Below are positions 1 to 7,992 of a stretch of DNA of 26,976 bases, piece after piece. Each line of letters opens with the position of its first letter. Position 1 is the first letter of the stretch. Position numbers and translations under genes: made by a program. The stretch is from Fusobacterium sp. (GTDB taxonomy: Bacteria; Fusobacteriota; Fusobacteriia; Fusobacteriales; Fusobacteriaceae), in the NCBI GenBank assembly GCA_019410665.1, contig DXSD01000017.1, positions 1 to 26,976 on the forward strand, in the 5' to 3' direction. Under the pieces are notes generated by a model, which searched no databases, was not told the origin of the DNA, and saw only the letters and a program-made list of their open reading frames with translations.

Positions 1-76
1 AGCGATTGGAAGTAAAAGTTTTCTCCTTTTCTATTTAATAAACTAAATTTTTATTGATTTTAGTAGTCGATTTATA

Positions 77-1069
77 TTAGTAATACTTGTACATATTTCC
101 GATAATTCCAACAGCTTCTTTAGCTCTCATTATCTTATCTTGGGCAATAGCTCTAGCTTTTTTACCACCTTCAAATAAAACCTCATGAACATAATCCATA
201 TTTTGAGCAAGTTGCTCTCTCTTCTCTCTAGCCTCTCCAAAATATTCTAATACAGCATTTAAAAGTTCTGTCTTAGCATGCCCATAACCATAGTTTCCAG
301 CTAAGAATTTCTCTTTCATCTCATTTTGTTTTTCAATAGAAGCAAAAAGAGCATATATTTTAGCTATATTATTATCAGGATTTTTAGGCTCTTCAAGTGG
401 AGTAGAATCAGTTACAATACTCATAATTTGCTTTTTTAAATCCTTCTTACTAGCAAACATATTAATAGTATTACCATAAGATTTACTCATTTTTTGTCCA
501 TCTACTCCAGGAACTACTGCAGATTCATCTAAAGTAAGAGGTTCTGGTAACTTAAATAATTCAACACCATATTGTTGATTAAATTTCATAGCAATATCTC
601 TAGTCATTTCTAAATGTTGTTTTTGATCTTTACCCACAGGAACTACATCAGCATCATACATAAGAATATCAGCAGCCATAAGAACAGGATAAGTAAGTAG
701 ACCTGTATTTGGAAAAATTCCCTTAGCTATCTTATCTTTGTAAGAGTGCCCTCTCTCTAGTAAACCAACAGGTGTAACATTAGATAGTAACCAAGAAAGC
801 TCTACATGTTCAGGAATGTCTGATTGTAAGAATATAGTAGATTTATTTGGATCTAGTCCTAAGGCTAAATAATCTAATACTATATTATATGTATTTTCTT
901 TTAAAGATTTTGGATCAGTTAAAGATGTAAGAGAGTGGTAATCAGCTATAAAATAAAATCCTTCATAATTTCCACTATTTTGAGCTTCTATAAACTGTTT
1001 CATAGCTCCAAAATAGTTTCCAAGGTGAAGTATTCCACTAGGTTGAATACCAGATAAACTTCTTTTCAT
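77..1069 (-). CDS. trpS: Tryptophan--tRNA ligase (TrpS)
   Basis: This gene charges tRNA-Trp with tryptophan in the cytoplasm. The 330-residue product has the usual length for bacterial TrpS and shows both class I synthetase signatures: an HIGH-type motif (HLGN, about residues 16-19) and KMSKS (QKMSKSYGN, about 195-203). The Rossmann core and the C-terminal helical part are complete. The start is supported by a GGAGGAGC ribosome binding site just upstream of the ATG. The gene is divergent from the glucokinase gene, and only about 158 bases separate the two starts. I see no T-box-like tRNA-sensing leader in that space, so control is probably by a simple promoter. No clear terminator is visible in the 76 bases left at the window edge. 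The identification is firm. Confidence 0.97.
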   Translation of the reverse strand: MKRSLSGIQPSGILHLGNYFGAMKQFIEAQNSGNYEGFYFIADYHSLTSLTDPKSLKENTYNIVLDYLALGLDPNKSTIFLQSDIPEHVELSWLLSNVTPVGLLERGHSYKDKIAKGIFPNTGLLTYPVLMAADILMYDADVVPVGKDQKQHLEMTRDIAMKFNQQYGVELFKLPEPLTLDESAVVPGVDGQKMSKSYGNTINMFASKKDLKKQIMSIVTDSTPLEEPKNPDNNIAKIYALFASIEKQNEMKEKFLAGNYGYGHAKTELLNAVLEYFGEAREKREQLAQNMDYVHEVLFEGGKKARAIAQDKIMRAKEAVGIIGNMYKYY

Positions 1070-1106
1070 TGTGCTCCTCCTAAAATAATATTATAAATTC
1101 CATAAT

Positions 1107-1135
1107 ATTATATCATAATACTTACTTTGTTTCTA
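1107..1135 (-). promoter_or_regulatory. Probable sigma-70 promoter of trpS
   Basis: Read on the minus strand, a perfect TATAAT (1107-1112) is preceded by TGA, giving an extended -10 (TGATATAAT). A TAGAAA hexamer matching 4 of 6 consensus positions lies 17 bases further upstream at 1130-1135. The site is about 40 bases from the trpS start. Confidence 0.55.
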
Positions 1136-1168
1136 CTATTGAATGAAGTATGATTTTATAAAAAATTA

Positions 1169-1197
1169 TATAAAAATAAAAAATCATATAGTATAAT
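1169..1197 (+). promoter_or_regulatory. Probable sigma-70 promoter of the glucokinase gene
   Basis: A perfect TATAAT lies at 1192-1197, about 30 bases before the glucokinase ATG. The -35 region at 17-base spacing (1169-1174, TATAAA) is weak, so the call rests mainly on the -10 box. Confidence 0.45.
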
Positions 1198-1227
1198 AGA
1201 GATAACAAATAACTTGGAGGTATTAGA

Positions 1228-2175
1228 ATGAACTATTATGTAGGAATTGATCTTGGAGGAACAAATACTAAGATAGGAATTTTAAATAATGAAGGGGAAA
1301 TCTTTAAAAGCACTGTAATAAAAACTCTTTCTTCAGAGGGAGCAGAGAGAACTCTTACAAGAATATGGGAAGCAGCTAAAGGATTAGCTGAGGAATTAGG
1401 AGTAGAGAGTAAAAAAATAAAAGGTATAGGGATAGGAATACCAGGACCTGTTATTGATCAAAGTATTGTAGCTTTTTTTGCAAACTTTCCTTGGGGAGAG
1501 AATGTTAATATAAAAGCTATGATGGAAGAGATATCAGGAGTAGAGACAAAATTGGACAATGATGTTAATATCATTGCTTTAGGAGAGGCTAAATATGGAG
1601 CGGCTAAAGGAAGTAAAACAAGTGTTACAGTAGCATTAGGAACTGGAGTAGGTGGAGGAATCTATATAGATGGAAAACTTATTTCAGGTTTTATGGGTGC
1701 TGGTGGAGAGATTGGTCATATGAAACTTGTGAAAGATGGGAAACTTTGTGGATGTGGACAAAAAGGGTGTTTTGAAGCCTATGCATCAGCTACTGGATTA
1801 ATAAGAGAGGCTACTTCAAGACTTATAGTTAATAAGCAAAATCTACTTTATAAAATGATAGATGGGAAATTGGATACTTTAGAGGCTAAAGATATATTTG
1901 ACGCAGCTAAGGAGGGAGATGAGTTTTCTTTAGATTTAGTAGATTATGAAGCTGAATATTTAGCTATGGGAATAGGAAACATATTAAATATAATCAATCC
2001 AGAAAAGATAGTTCTTGGAGGAGGAGTAGCTATGGCTGGAGAAATTTTAATGAATCCAGTGAAGGAAAAACTAAAAAAATATGCTCTTCCAGTAACTTTA
2101 AAAAATATAGAGATAGTACAGGGAGTACTAGGAAATGAAGCTGGAATAAAGGGAGCTGTAGGATTATTTATATAG
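1228..2175 (+). CDS. glk: ROK-family glucokinase
   Basis: This is a cytoplasmic sugar kinase of the ROK family, most likely ATP-dependent glucokinase forming glucose 6-phosphate. The 315-residue product starts with the phosphate-binding loop GIDLGGTNTKIGIL (6-19). It carries the catalytic aspartate in LDNDVN (Asp112) and the ROK zinc site: EIGH with His164, then Cys174, Cys176 and Cys181 in CGCGQKGCFEAYAS. A second glycine-rich ATP motif follows (VALGTGVGGG, about 135-144). There is no N-terminal helix-turn-helix, so it is an enzyme and not a ROK repressor. The start has GGAGG seven bases before the ATG. It sits just upstream of the mgl sugar transporter, which fits a role in phosphorylating glucose brought in by that system. 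Another hexose substrate cannot be excluded from sequence. Confidence 0.88.
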   Translation: MNYYVGIDLGGTNTKIGILNNEGEIFKSTVIKTLSSEGAERTLTRIWEAAKGLAEELGVESKKIKGIGIGIPGPVIDQSIVAFFANFPWGENVNIKAMMEEISGVETKLDNDVNIIALGEAKYGAAKGSKTSVTVALGTGVGGGIYIDGKLISGFMGAGGEIGHMKLVKDGKLCGCGQKGCFEAYASATGLIREATSRLIVNKQNLLYKMIDGKLDTLEAKDIFDAAKEGDEFSLDLVDYEAEYLAMGIGNILNIINPEKIVLGGGVAMAGEILMNPVKEKLKKYALPVTLKNIEIVQGVLGNEAGIKGAVGLFI

Positions 2176-2184
2176 AATTTAGAA

Positions 2185-2216
2185 AAGTGTCTGTATTTAT
2201 ACAGATACTTTTTTTT
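2185..2216 (+). terminator. Intrinsic terminator after the glucokinase gene
   Basis: An 11-bp stem (AAGTGTCTGTA / TACAGATACTT, one G-U pair) with a TTTA loop is followed by a run of eight or more T. It starts ten bases after the glucokinase stop codon and separates that gene from the mgl operon. Confidence 0.88.
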
Positions 2217-2254
2217 AAAAAGAAAAAAAGTTTTTGTAAAAATTATATTCACAC

Positions 2255-2283
2255 TTGACAAAATCTGAATAAAAGATTATTAT
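2255..2283 (+). promoter_or_regulatory. Strong sigma-70 promoter of mglBAC
   Basis: A perfect TTGACA -35 (2255-2260) and a TATTAT -10 (2278-2283) are separated by 17 bases. This is the best vegetative promoter I saw in the window. The predicted start near 2290 leaves a leader of roughly 87 bases before the mglB ATG. Confidence 0.85.
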
Positions 2284-2346
2284 CTATTATATAGAATTGA
2301 AAACGTGCTTAAATCTTGTATTAAAGATAAAAAGTTCGTAAAATAA

Positions 2347-2360
2347 ACAGTGTACACTGT
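2347..2360 (+). promoter_or_regulatory. Perfect 14-bp palindrome in the mglB leader (candidate operator)
   Basis: ACAGTGTACACTGT is perfectly self-complementary and ends directly before the mglB ribosome binding site (AGGAGGG, 2361-2367). It lies about 60 bases downstream of the predicted transcription start. It could bind a dimeric repressor as a roadblock, or form a small RNA hairpin (5-bp stem, GUAC loop) beside the ribosome binding site. The function is inferred. Confidence 0.4.
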
Positions 2361-2376
2361 AGGAGGGAATTGGGAT

Positions 2377-3396
2377 ATGAAGAAAACAGGAATAATTTTA
2401 GGAGCATTATTACTAGCAGCAGGACTAACAGGATGTGGTGGAGAGAAAAAAGAAGAGGCAGCAAAAGCACCTGAAAAATTAAGAATTGGATTTACTGCTT
2501 ATAAATATGATGACAACTTTATAGCGTTATATAGAAAAGTTGTATTAGCAGAAGCTGAAAAAGTACAAGATAAGGTTGAGTTAACAATGAACGACTCTCA
2601 AAATAGCCAACAAACACAAAATGACCAAATAGACGTTATGTTATCAAAAGGTGTAGATGCATTAGCAATCAACCTAGTTGACCCAGCAGCTGGACAAACA
2701 GTAATGGAAAAAATTAAAGCTGAAAATGTACCAGTAGTATTCTATAACAAAAAACCAGCTAAATCAGTTATAGATGCATATGACAAAGCTTACTATGTAG
2801 GAATTGACCCAAATGCACAAGGAGTTGCACAAGGAGAATTAATAGCAAAAGCTTGGAAAGCTAACCCAGCATTAGACCTTAACAAAGACGGTGTTATCCA
2901 ATATGTTATGATAAAAGGAGAACCTGGACACCCAGATGCTGAAGCAAGAACTACTTACTCTATTAAAACTCTAAATGATATGGGAATCCAAACAGAAGAG
3001 TTACACTTAGACACAGCTATGTGGGATACTGCAATGGCAAAAGACAAAATGGATGCATGGTTATCAGGACCTAATGGAGATAAAATTGAAGTTGTAATCT
3101 GTAACAATGATGGAATGGCTTTAGGAGCTATCGAATCATTAAAAGCAACTGGAAAAATGTTACCAGTATATGGAGTAGATGCATTACCAGAAGCAATAGT
3201 TAAGATTGAAGCTGGAGAGATGGCAGGAACAGTTCTTAATGATGCTCAAGGACAAGGAAAAGGAACTTGGGATATGGTTGTAAACTTAGCTCAAGGTAAA
3301 GCAGCAACAGAAGGAACTTCATATCAATTAGTAGAAAAAGAATTATTAATTCCAAGTATTGGAATAGATAAAGAAAATGCAGCACAATTCAAATAG
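2377..3396 (+). CDS. mglB: Glucose/galactose ABC transporter substrate-binding lipoprotein MglB
   Basis: This is the sugar-binding component of the Mgl importer for galactose, glucose and methyl-galactoside. From this ATG the product is 339 residues. The ATG follows AGGAGGG by nine bases; an in-frame GTG 27 bases upstream lies inside a palindrome and is not preferred. The signal sequence ends in a lipobox (LTGC, Cys20), so the mature protein should be lipid-anchored, unlike soluble E. coli MglB. Conserved features include YKYDDNF at the start of the mature protein, the calcium-binding loop DLNKDGVIQ, GHPDAEAR, CNND and GVDALPEA, which carry the sugar- and calcium-binding residues known in E. 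coli MglB. Similarity to that protein is high along the whole length. It is first in the mglBAC operon, with a hairpin after it that probably lets it be made in excess. Confidence 0.95.
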   Translation: MKKTGIILGALLLAAGLTGCGGEKKEEAAKAPEKLRIGFTAYKYDDNFIALYRKVVLAEAEKVQDKVELTMNDSQNSQQTQNDQIDVMLSKGVDALAINLVDPAAGQTVMEKIKAENVPVVFYNKKPAKSVIDAYDKAYYVGIDPNAQGVAQGELIAKAWKANPALDLNKDGVIQYVMIKGEPGHPDAEARTTYSIKTLNDMGIQTEELHLDTAMWDTAMAKDKMDAWLSGPNGDKIEVVICNNDGMALGAIESLKATGKMLPVYGVDALPEAIVKIEAGEMAGTVLNDAQGQGKGTWDMVVNLAQGKAATEGTSYQLVEKELLIPSIGIDKENAAQFK

Positions 3397-3422
3397 GATT
3401 AATTAGTAAAGTTAATGTTAAC

Positions 3423-3454
3423 AAGGGGAATTGTATTACAATTTCCCCTTTTTT
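3423..3454 (+). terminator. mglB-mglA intergenic hairpin with T-run (partial terminator)
   Basis: The stem AAGGGGAATTGT / ACAATTTCCCCTT has one bulged base and a short loop, and is followed by TTTTTT. It lies 27 bases after the mglB stop and about 20 bases before the mglA start. Since mglA has no separate promoter that I can see, partial read-through is likely, giving more binding protein than ATPase and permease. Confidence 0.75.
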
Positions 3455-3473
3455 ATAAGAGAAGGAGAACATT

Positions 3474-4985
3474 ATGGAAAACACTAAATACTTATTGGAA
3501 ATGAGCAATATAACTAAAGAGTTTCCTGGGGTAAAAGCACTAGATGGTGCTAACTTAAAAGTAAGACCTCATTCAGTACATGCTCTAATGGGAGAAAATG
3601 GGGCTGGAAAATCAACTTTGATGAAATGCTTATTTGGAATTTATGAAAAAGATTCTGGGAGTATCATATTTGAAGGGAAAGAGATAAATTTTAAATCTGC
3701 AAAAGAAGCTTTAGATAATGGAGTTTCAATGGTACACCAAGAGTTAAACCAAGTTTTACAAAGAAATATTCTAGATAATATATGGCTAGGAAGATATCCT
3801 AAAAAAGGATTCTTTATAGATGAGAAAAAAATGTATGAAGATACTAAAAAGATATTTGAAGATTTAGATATCAGTGTAGACCCACGTGCTAAGATGGGAG
3901 ATTTAGCTGTATCTGAAAGACAGATGGTAGAGATAGCAAAAGCTGTTTCATATAATTCAAAAATAATAGTAATGGATGAGCCTACATCATCATTAACTGA
4001 AAAAGAGGTAGACCATCTATTTAAAATCATTAATAAATTAAGAGAAAGAGGTTGTGGAATAGTATATATTTCACATAAGATGGAAGAGATAAAGGCAATA
4101 TCAGATGATATTACAATAATGAGAGATGGAAAATGGATTGCAACTGAGTCAGTAAAAGATTTAACTACTGAACAAATTATAAATATGATGGTAGGAAGAG
4201 ACTTAACAAATCGTTTCCCACCAAAAGATAATACAGTAAAAGAGGAGATATTAAAAGTAGAAGGACTAACAGCATTGTACCAACCTTCAATCCAAGATGT
4301 AACATTTGATTTACATAAAGGAGAGATACTTGGAATAGCTGGGCTAGTTGGTTCAAAAAGAACTGAAATTGTTGAAACAATATTCGGAATGAGAGAAAAA
4401 GCAAGTGGGAAAATAACTATTAAAGGGAAAGAGGTAAAAAATCATAATCCAAATGAAGCAATAGCTAATGGATTTGCTCTTGTAACAGAGGAACGTAGAG
4501 CAACAGGAATATATGGAATGTTAGATATAAACTTTAACTCCACTATTTCAAACTTGGATAGATATAAAGGAAAAAATCCATTATTAGCATTATTAAATGA
4601 TAAAGGTATGAAGGAAGATACTCAATGGGTAATAGATAGTATGCATGTAAAAACACCTTCACAAAATACTTCAATAGGTTCTTTATCTGGAGGAAATCAG
4701 CAAAAAGTTATATTAGGAAGATGGCTATTAACTGAACCAGATGTGTTAATGCTTGATGAACCTACAAGAGGTATAGATGTATTAGCAAAATATGAGATTT
4801 ATCAACTTATGATAGAGCTTGCTAAAAAAGATAAGGGAATTATAATGATATCTTCAGAGATGCCAGAGTTATTAGGAGTAACAGATAGAATACTTGTTAT
4901 GAGTAATGGAAGAGTAGCTGGAATAGTAAAAACTTCTGAAACAACTCAAGAAGAGATAATGACATTATCAGCTAAATATCTATAA
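3474..4985 (+). CDS. mglA: Galactose/methyl galactoside import ATP-binding protein MglA
   Basis: This is the cytoplasmic ATPase that powers the Mgl sugar importer. The 503-residue product has the duplicated ABC layout of the sugar-importer class. The first domain has Walker A GENGAGKST (40-48), the degenerate signature LAVSERQ (144-150) and Walker B IIVMDEPTSSL (164-174). The second domain has the altered P-loop GLVGSKRTE (290-298), a signature LSGGNQQK (404-411) and Walker B VLMLDEPTRGID (424-435). The weakened second P-loop is typical of this family. The ribosome binding site is AAGGAG, nine bases before the ATG. It lies between mglB and mglC, with 33 bases to mglC, as in other mgl operons. 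Confidence 0.95.
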   Translation: MENTKYLLEMSNITKEFPGVKALDGANLKVRPHSVHALMGENGAGKSTLMKCLFGIYEKDSGSIIFEGKEINFKSAKEALDNGVSMVHQELNQVLQRNILDNIWLGRYPKKGFFIDEKKMYEDTKKIFEDLDISVDPRAKMGDLAVSERQMVEIAKAVSYNSKIIVMDEPTSSLTEKEVDHLFKIINKLRERGCGIVYISHKMEEIKAISDDITIMRDGKWIATESVKDLTTEQIINMMVGRDLTNRFPPKDNTVKEEILKVEGLTALYQPSIQDVTFDLHKGEILGIAGLVGSKRTEIVETIFGMREKASGKITIKGKEVKNHNPNEAIANGFALVTEERRATGIYGMLDINFNSTISNLDRYKGKNPLLALLNDKGMKEDTQWVIDSMHVKTPSQNTSIGSLSGGNQQKVILGRWLLTEPDVLMLDEPTRGIDVLAKYEIYQLMIELAKKDKGIIMISSEMPELLGVTDRILVMSNGRVAGIVKTSETTQEEIMTLSAKYL

Positions 4986-5018
4986 TTTGAAATATTTAAA
5001 GAGAAAGAGGAGAAGAAA

Positions 5019-6038
5019 ATGAGTATACGTACAAAAGATGGAAATATTGACTATAAAAAACTTTTAATTCAAAGTGGACTTTATCTTGTATTATTAATAA
5101 TGTTAGTTCTTATTATTATAAAAGAGCCTTCATTCTTAAGTATAAGAAACTTTAAAAATATCTTAACACAATCATCAGTAAGACTTATTATAGCTTTAGG
5201 GGTTGCAGGACTTATTGTTACAACAGGTACTGACCTTTCAGTAGGAAGACAAGTTGGATTCTCAGCAGTAATTTCAGCTACACTTTTACAAGCAGCAACA
5301 ACTGCTCATAAGGTATATCCAAATATGCAAGACTTCCCACTTTTTGGTGCAATAGCAATAGTTATGTTAGTTGGTATGGTAATTGGTGCTCTAAATGGAC
5401 TTGCAGTAGCAAAACTAAATCTACACCCATTCATTGTTACAATGGGTAGTATGACAATAGTTTATGGTATTAACTCACTTTATTATGATTTTGCTGGTGG
5501 TTCTCCAATAGCTGGTTTTGCTGAAAAATATACTTCTTTTGCTCAAGGGTATATTGATATTGGTGGATTTACAATCTCTTATTTAATTTTCTATGCTTTA
5601 ATAGCTACAGTAATTATGTGGGTATTATGGAATAAAACAAAATTTGGTAAAAATGTATTTGCTGTTGGAGGAAATATAGAAGCAGCTAAAGTATCAGGGG
5701 TAAACGTTCACTGGACATTAATAAAACTTTATGCACTATCTGGTATCTTCTATGCTTTTGGAGGATTCTTAGAAGCAGGACGTATTGGTTCAGCTACTAA
5801 CAACTTAGGAAATATGTATGAGATGGACGCAATTGCAGCATGTGTAATTGGAGGAGTTTCATTCTATGGAGGAGTTGGAAAAATCTCTGGAGTTGTAACA
5901 GGAGTTATCTTATTAACAGTTATCAACTATGGATTAACTTATATTGGAGTAAATCCTTACTGGCAATATATTATCAAAGGACTTATCATAATAGTAGCAG
6001 TTGCATTTGACTCTATCAAATATGCTAAGAAAAAATAG
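5019..6038 (+). CDS. mglC: Galactose/methyl galactoside ABC transporter permease MglC
   Basis: This is the membrane channel of the Mgl importer, presumably working as a dimer with one MglA and fed by MglB. The 339-residue product is close to the length of E. coli MglC. It is built of repeated hydrophobic segments, the first at about residues 16-36, and includes the family stretch IALGVAGLIVTTGTDLSVGR with its LSVGR turn. The conserved cytoplasmic loop FAVGGNIEAAKVSGV, which contacts the ATPase, is also present. The start has GAGGAG ten bases upstream. It ends the operon, and a terminator follows within 40 bases. Confidence 0.94.
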   Translation: MSIRTKDGNIDYKKLLIQSGLYLVLLIMLVLIIIKEPSFLSIRNFKNILTQSSVRLIIALGVAGLIVTTGTDLSVGRQVGFSAVISATLLQAATTAHKVYPNMQDFPLFGAIAIVMLVGMVIGALNGLAVAKLNLHPFIVTMGSMTIVYGINSLYYDFAGGSPIAGFAEKYTSFAQGYIDIGGFTISYLIFYALIATVIMWVLWNKTKFGKNVFAVGGNIEAAKVSGVNVHWTLIKLYALSGIFYAFGGFLEAGRIGSATNNLGNMYEMDAIAACVIGGVSFYGGVGKISGVVTGVILLTVINYGLTYIGVNPYWQYIIKGLIIIVAVAFDSIKYAKKK

Positions 6039-6071
6039 AATCTAATTAAAGGGTTAGAAATTTATATATAG

Positions 6072-6106
6072 AGGGACTGATGTAAAATTTACAACAGTCC
6101 TTTTTA
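6072..6106 (+). terminator. Intrinsic terminator after mglC
   Basis: An outer stem GGACTG / CAGTCC encloses an inner TGTAAA / TTTACA stem and is followed by TTTTTATTTA. It closes the mglBAC transcription unit. Confidence 0.82.
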
Positions 6107-6147
6107 TTTATATTTTTTAAAAATAGTTCGTAAAATTTTATAAAATA

Positions 6148-6156
6148 TGGTAGAAT
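6148..6156 (+). promoter_or_regulatory. Possible extended -10 promoter of the ygiQ-like gene
   Basis: TGGTAGAAT gives a TGn-extended -10 (TAGAAT, 6151-6156), 33 bases before the ATG. The -35 region (TTCGTA near 6127) is weak. Confidence 0.4.
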
Positions 6157-6188
6157 AAAGGGTAAATTATAAAGGAACAGGTGATGTT

Positions 6189-7982
6189 ATGTATTTACCT
6201 ACTACGATAGAAGAGGTAAAAAAATTAGGTTGGGAAGAGTTAGATATAATTTTAGTATCTGGAGATACATATATAGACAGTTCTTATAATGGTAGTGCTG
6301 TAATTGGAAAATGGTTATTAAAACATGGATTTAAAGTAGGTATTATAGCTCAACCAGATATAAATAGTGAAATAGATATTAAAAGATTAGGAGTTCCTAA
6401 ATTGTATTGGGCTGTTTCAGGTGGTTGTGTTGACTCTATGGTAGCAAATTATACTGCTACTAAAAAGAGAAGAAAACAAGATGACTTTACCCCTGGTGGA
6501 GAAAATACAAAAAGACCAGACAGAGCAGTAATAGCTTATACAAATTTAATAAAAAGATATTTTAAAAACTATGAAATTCCAATTGTAATTAGTGGAATAG
6601 AGTCAAGTTTAAGAAGAATAACTCATTATGATTATTGGAGTAACTCTCTAAGAAGACCAATAATATTTGATGCTAAGGCAGATATTTTATCCTATGGTAT
6701 GGGAGAAAAATCTATGTTGGCATTGGCTAAAGCCTTAAAAGGTGGAAGAGAGTGGAGAGGAATAAGAGGGCTTTCCTATATAGCAAAAGATAAGAATGAA
6801 AATTATATAGAACTTCCTTCTTATGAAGAGTGTGTGGCTGATAAGTTAAAATTTATAGATGCATTTAATAAATTTTATATAAATTGTGATCCTATAACTG
6901 CTAAAGGATTATATCAAAAATGTGGAGATAGATACCTAATTCAAAATCCTCCAAGTGAGAATTTTACATCTGAAGAGTTAGATGAAATATATTCTATGGA
7001 TTTTGAAAGAGATATACATCCATATTATAAACAGATGGGAGAGGTAAGAGCATTAGATACAATTAAAAATTCAGTAACTACTCATAGAGGGTGTTATGGA
7101 GAGTGTAATTTCTGTGCAATTGCTATTCATCAAGGGCGTACAGTTATTTCAAGAAGTGATGATTCGATAATTAATGAAGTTAAAACCCTTGCTTCAGTTC
7201 CAAAGTTTAAAGGGTATATTTCAGATGTAGGTGGACCTACTGCTAATATGTATCAAGTTGAATGCACAAAAAAATTGAAGTTAGGAGCTTGCCAAGATAG
7301 AAGATGTCTATATCCTCAAAAATGTCCTGCTTTAAAGATTGATCACAATAAACAAATTGAGTTGTTGAAAAAATTAAAGAAAATTGATAAAATAAAGAAG
7401 ATTTTTATTGCATCTGGAATAAGATATGATATGATTTTAGATGATAAGAGATGTGGGCAACTATACTTAGAAGAGATTGTAAAAGATCATGTTTCTGGAC
7501 AGATGAAAATAGCTCCAGAACATACAGAAGATAAAGTTTTATCTCTTATGGGAAAACAAGGAAAATCTCTGTTAAAAGAGTTTAAAGAGAGATTTTATAA
7601 GATAAATGAAAAGTATGGATTAAAGCAATTTTTAACTTATTATCTTATAGCTGCCCACCCAGGATGTAATGAAAAGGATATGTTAGATCTTAAGAGATTT
7701 GCTTCTGCAGAGTTAAAAGTAAATCCTGAACAGGTACAAATATTTACTCCAACTCCATCAACATATTCAACTTTAATGTATTATACAGAGATAAATCCAT
7801 TTACGATGAAAAAGATGTTTGTTGAAAAAGATAATGGGAAAAAACAGAAACAAAAAGATATAGTTATTCCACAGGAAAAAAGTATAAAAAGTAAAAGTGG
7901 GAATAAAAATATAGGAAATGAAAAACAATCAAGTTTAAAACAAGTAAAGAAAAATTTTAATAATAAAGAGAGAAAGAGATAA
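6189..7982 (+). CDS. YgiQ-family radical SAM protein
   Basis: This is a radical S-adenosylmethionine enzyme of the YgiQ/UPF0313 family, whose reaction is not established. The 597-residue product has an N-terminal YgiQ-specific domain (about 10-280), with conserved GDTYID, YWAVSGGCVDSMVANYTA and GIESSLRR. The radical SAM core follows, with the cluster motif CYGECNFC (Cys302, Cys306, Cys309). The stretch ISDVGGPTANMYQ comes after it, as in relatives. A further cysteine group, CQDRRCLYPQKCP, might hold metal. The C-terminal 50 residues are Lys/Asn-rich and look disordered. It is shorter than E. coli YgiQ (about 740 residues), mainly at the C-terminus. An AAGGAACAGG ribosome binding site precedes the ATG. 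Its stop codon is part of the ribosome binding site region of der, so the two are probably co-transcribed. Confidence 0.9.
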   Translation: MYLPTTIEEVKKLGWEELDIILVSGDTYIDSSYNGSAVIGKWLLKHGFKVGIIAQPDINSEIDIKRLGVPKLYWAVSGGCVDSMVANYTATKKRRKQDDFTPGGENTKRPDRAVIAYTNLIKRYFKNYEIPIVISGIESSLRRITHYDYWSNSLRRPIIFDAKADILSYGMGEKSMLALAKALKGGREWRGIRGLSYIAKDKNENYIELPSYEECVADKLKFIDAFNKFYINCDPITAKGLYQKCGDRYLIQNPPSENFTSEELDEIYSMDFERDIHPYYKQMGEVRALDTIKNSVTTHRGCYGECNFCAIAIHQGRTVISRSDDSIINEVKTLASVPKFKGYISDVGGPTANMYQVECTKKLKLGACQDRRCLYPQKCPALKIDHNKQIELLKKLKKIDKIKKIFIASGIRYDMILDDKRCGQLYLEEIVKDHVSGQMKIAPEHTEDKVLSLMGKQGKSLLKEFKERFYKINEKYGLKQFLTYYLIAAHPGCNEKDMLDLKRFASAELKVNPEQVQIFTPTPSTYSTLMYYTEINPFTMKKMFVEKDNGKKQKQKDIVIPQEKSIKSKSGNKNIGNEKQSSLKQVKKNFNNKERKR

Positions 7983-7992
7983 GGAGGTAAAA

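Noticed and set aside
1..76. A gene or trpS terminator at the left edge
   Set aside because: There is no start codon at a suitable distance from the GGAG seen on the minus strand and no stable hairpin; nothing can be supported here.
1070..1227. T-box or other tRNA-sensing leader for trpS
   Set aside because: The divergent spacer is too short, the predicted trpS leader is only about 30 bases, and no T-box sequence or antiterminator is visible.
2298..2312. LacI/GalR-type operator around GAAAACGTGCTT before mglB
   Set aside because: Only one half resembles the operator and the dyad is poor; the palindrome at 2347-2360 is the better candidate.
2350..2376. GTG start for mglB nine codons upstream
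   Set aside because: It lies in the palindrome with no ribosome binding site, while AGGAGGG serves the ATG at 2377, which begins a normal lipoprotein signal sequence.
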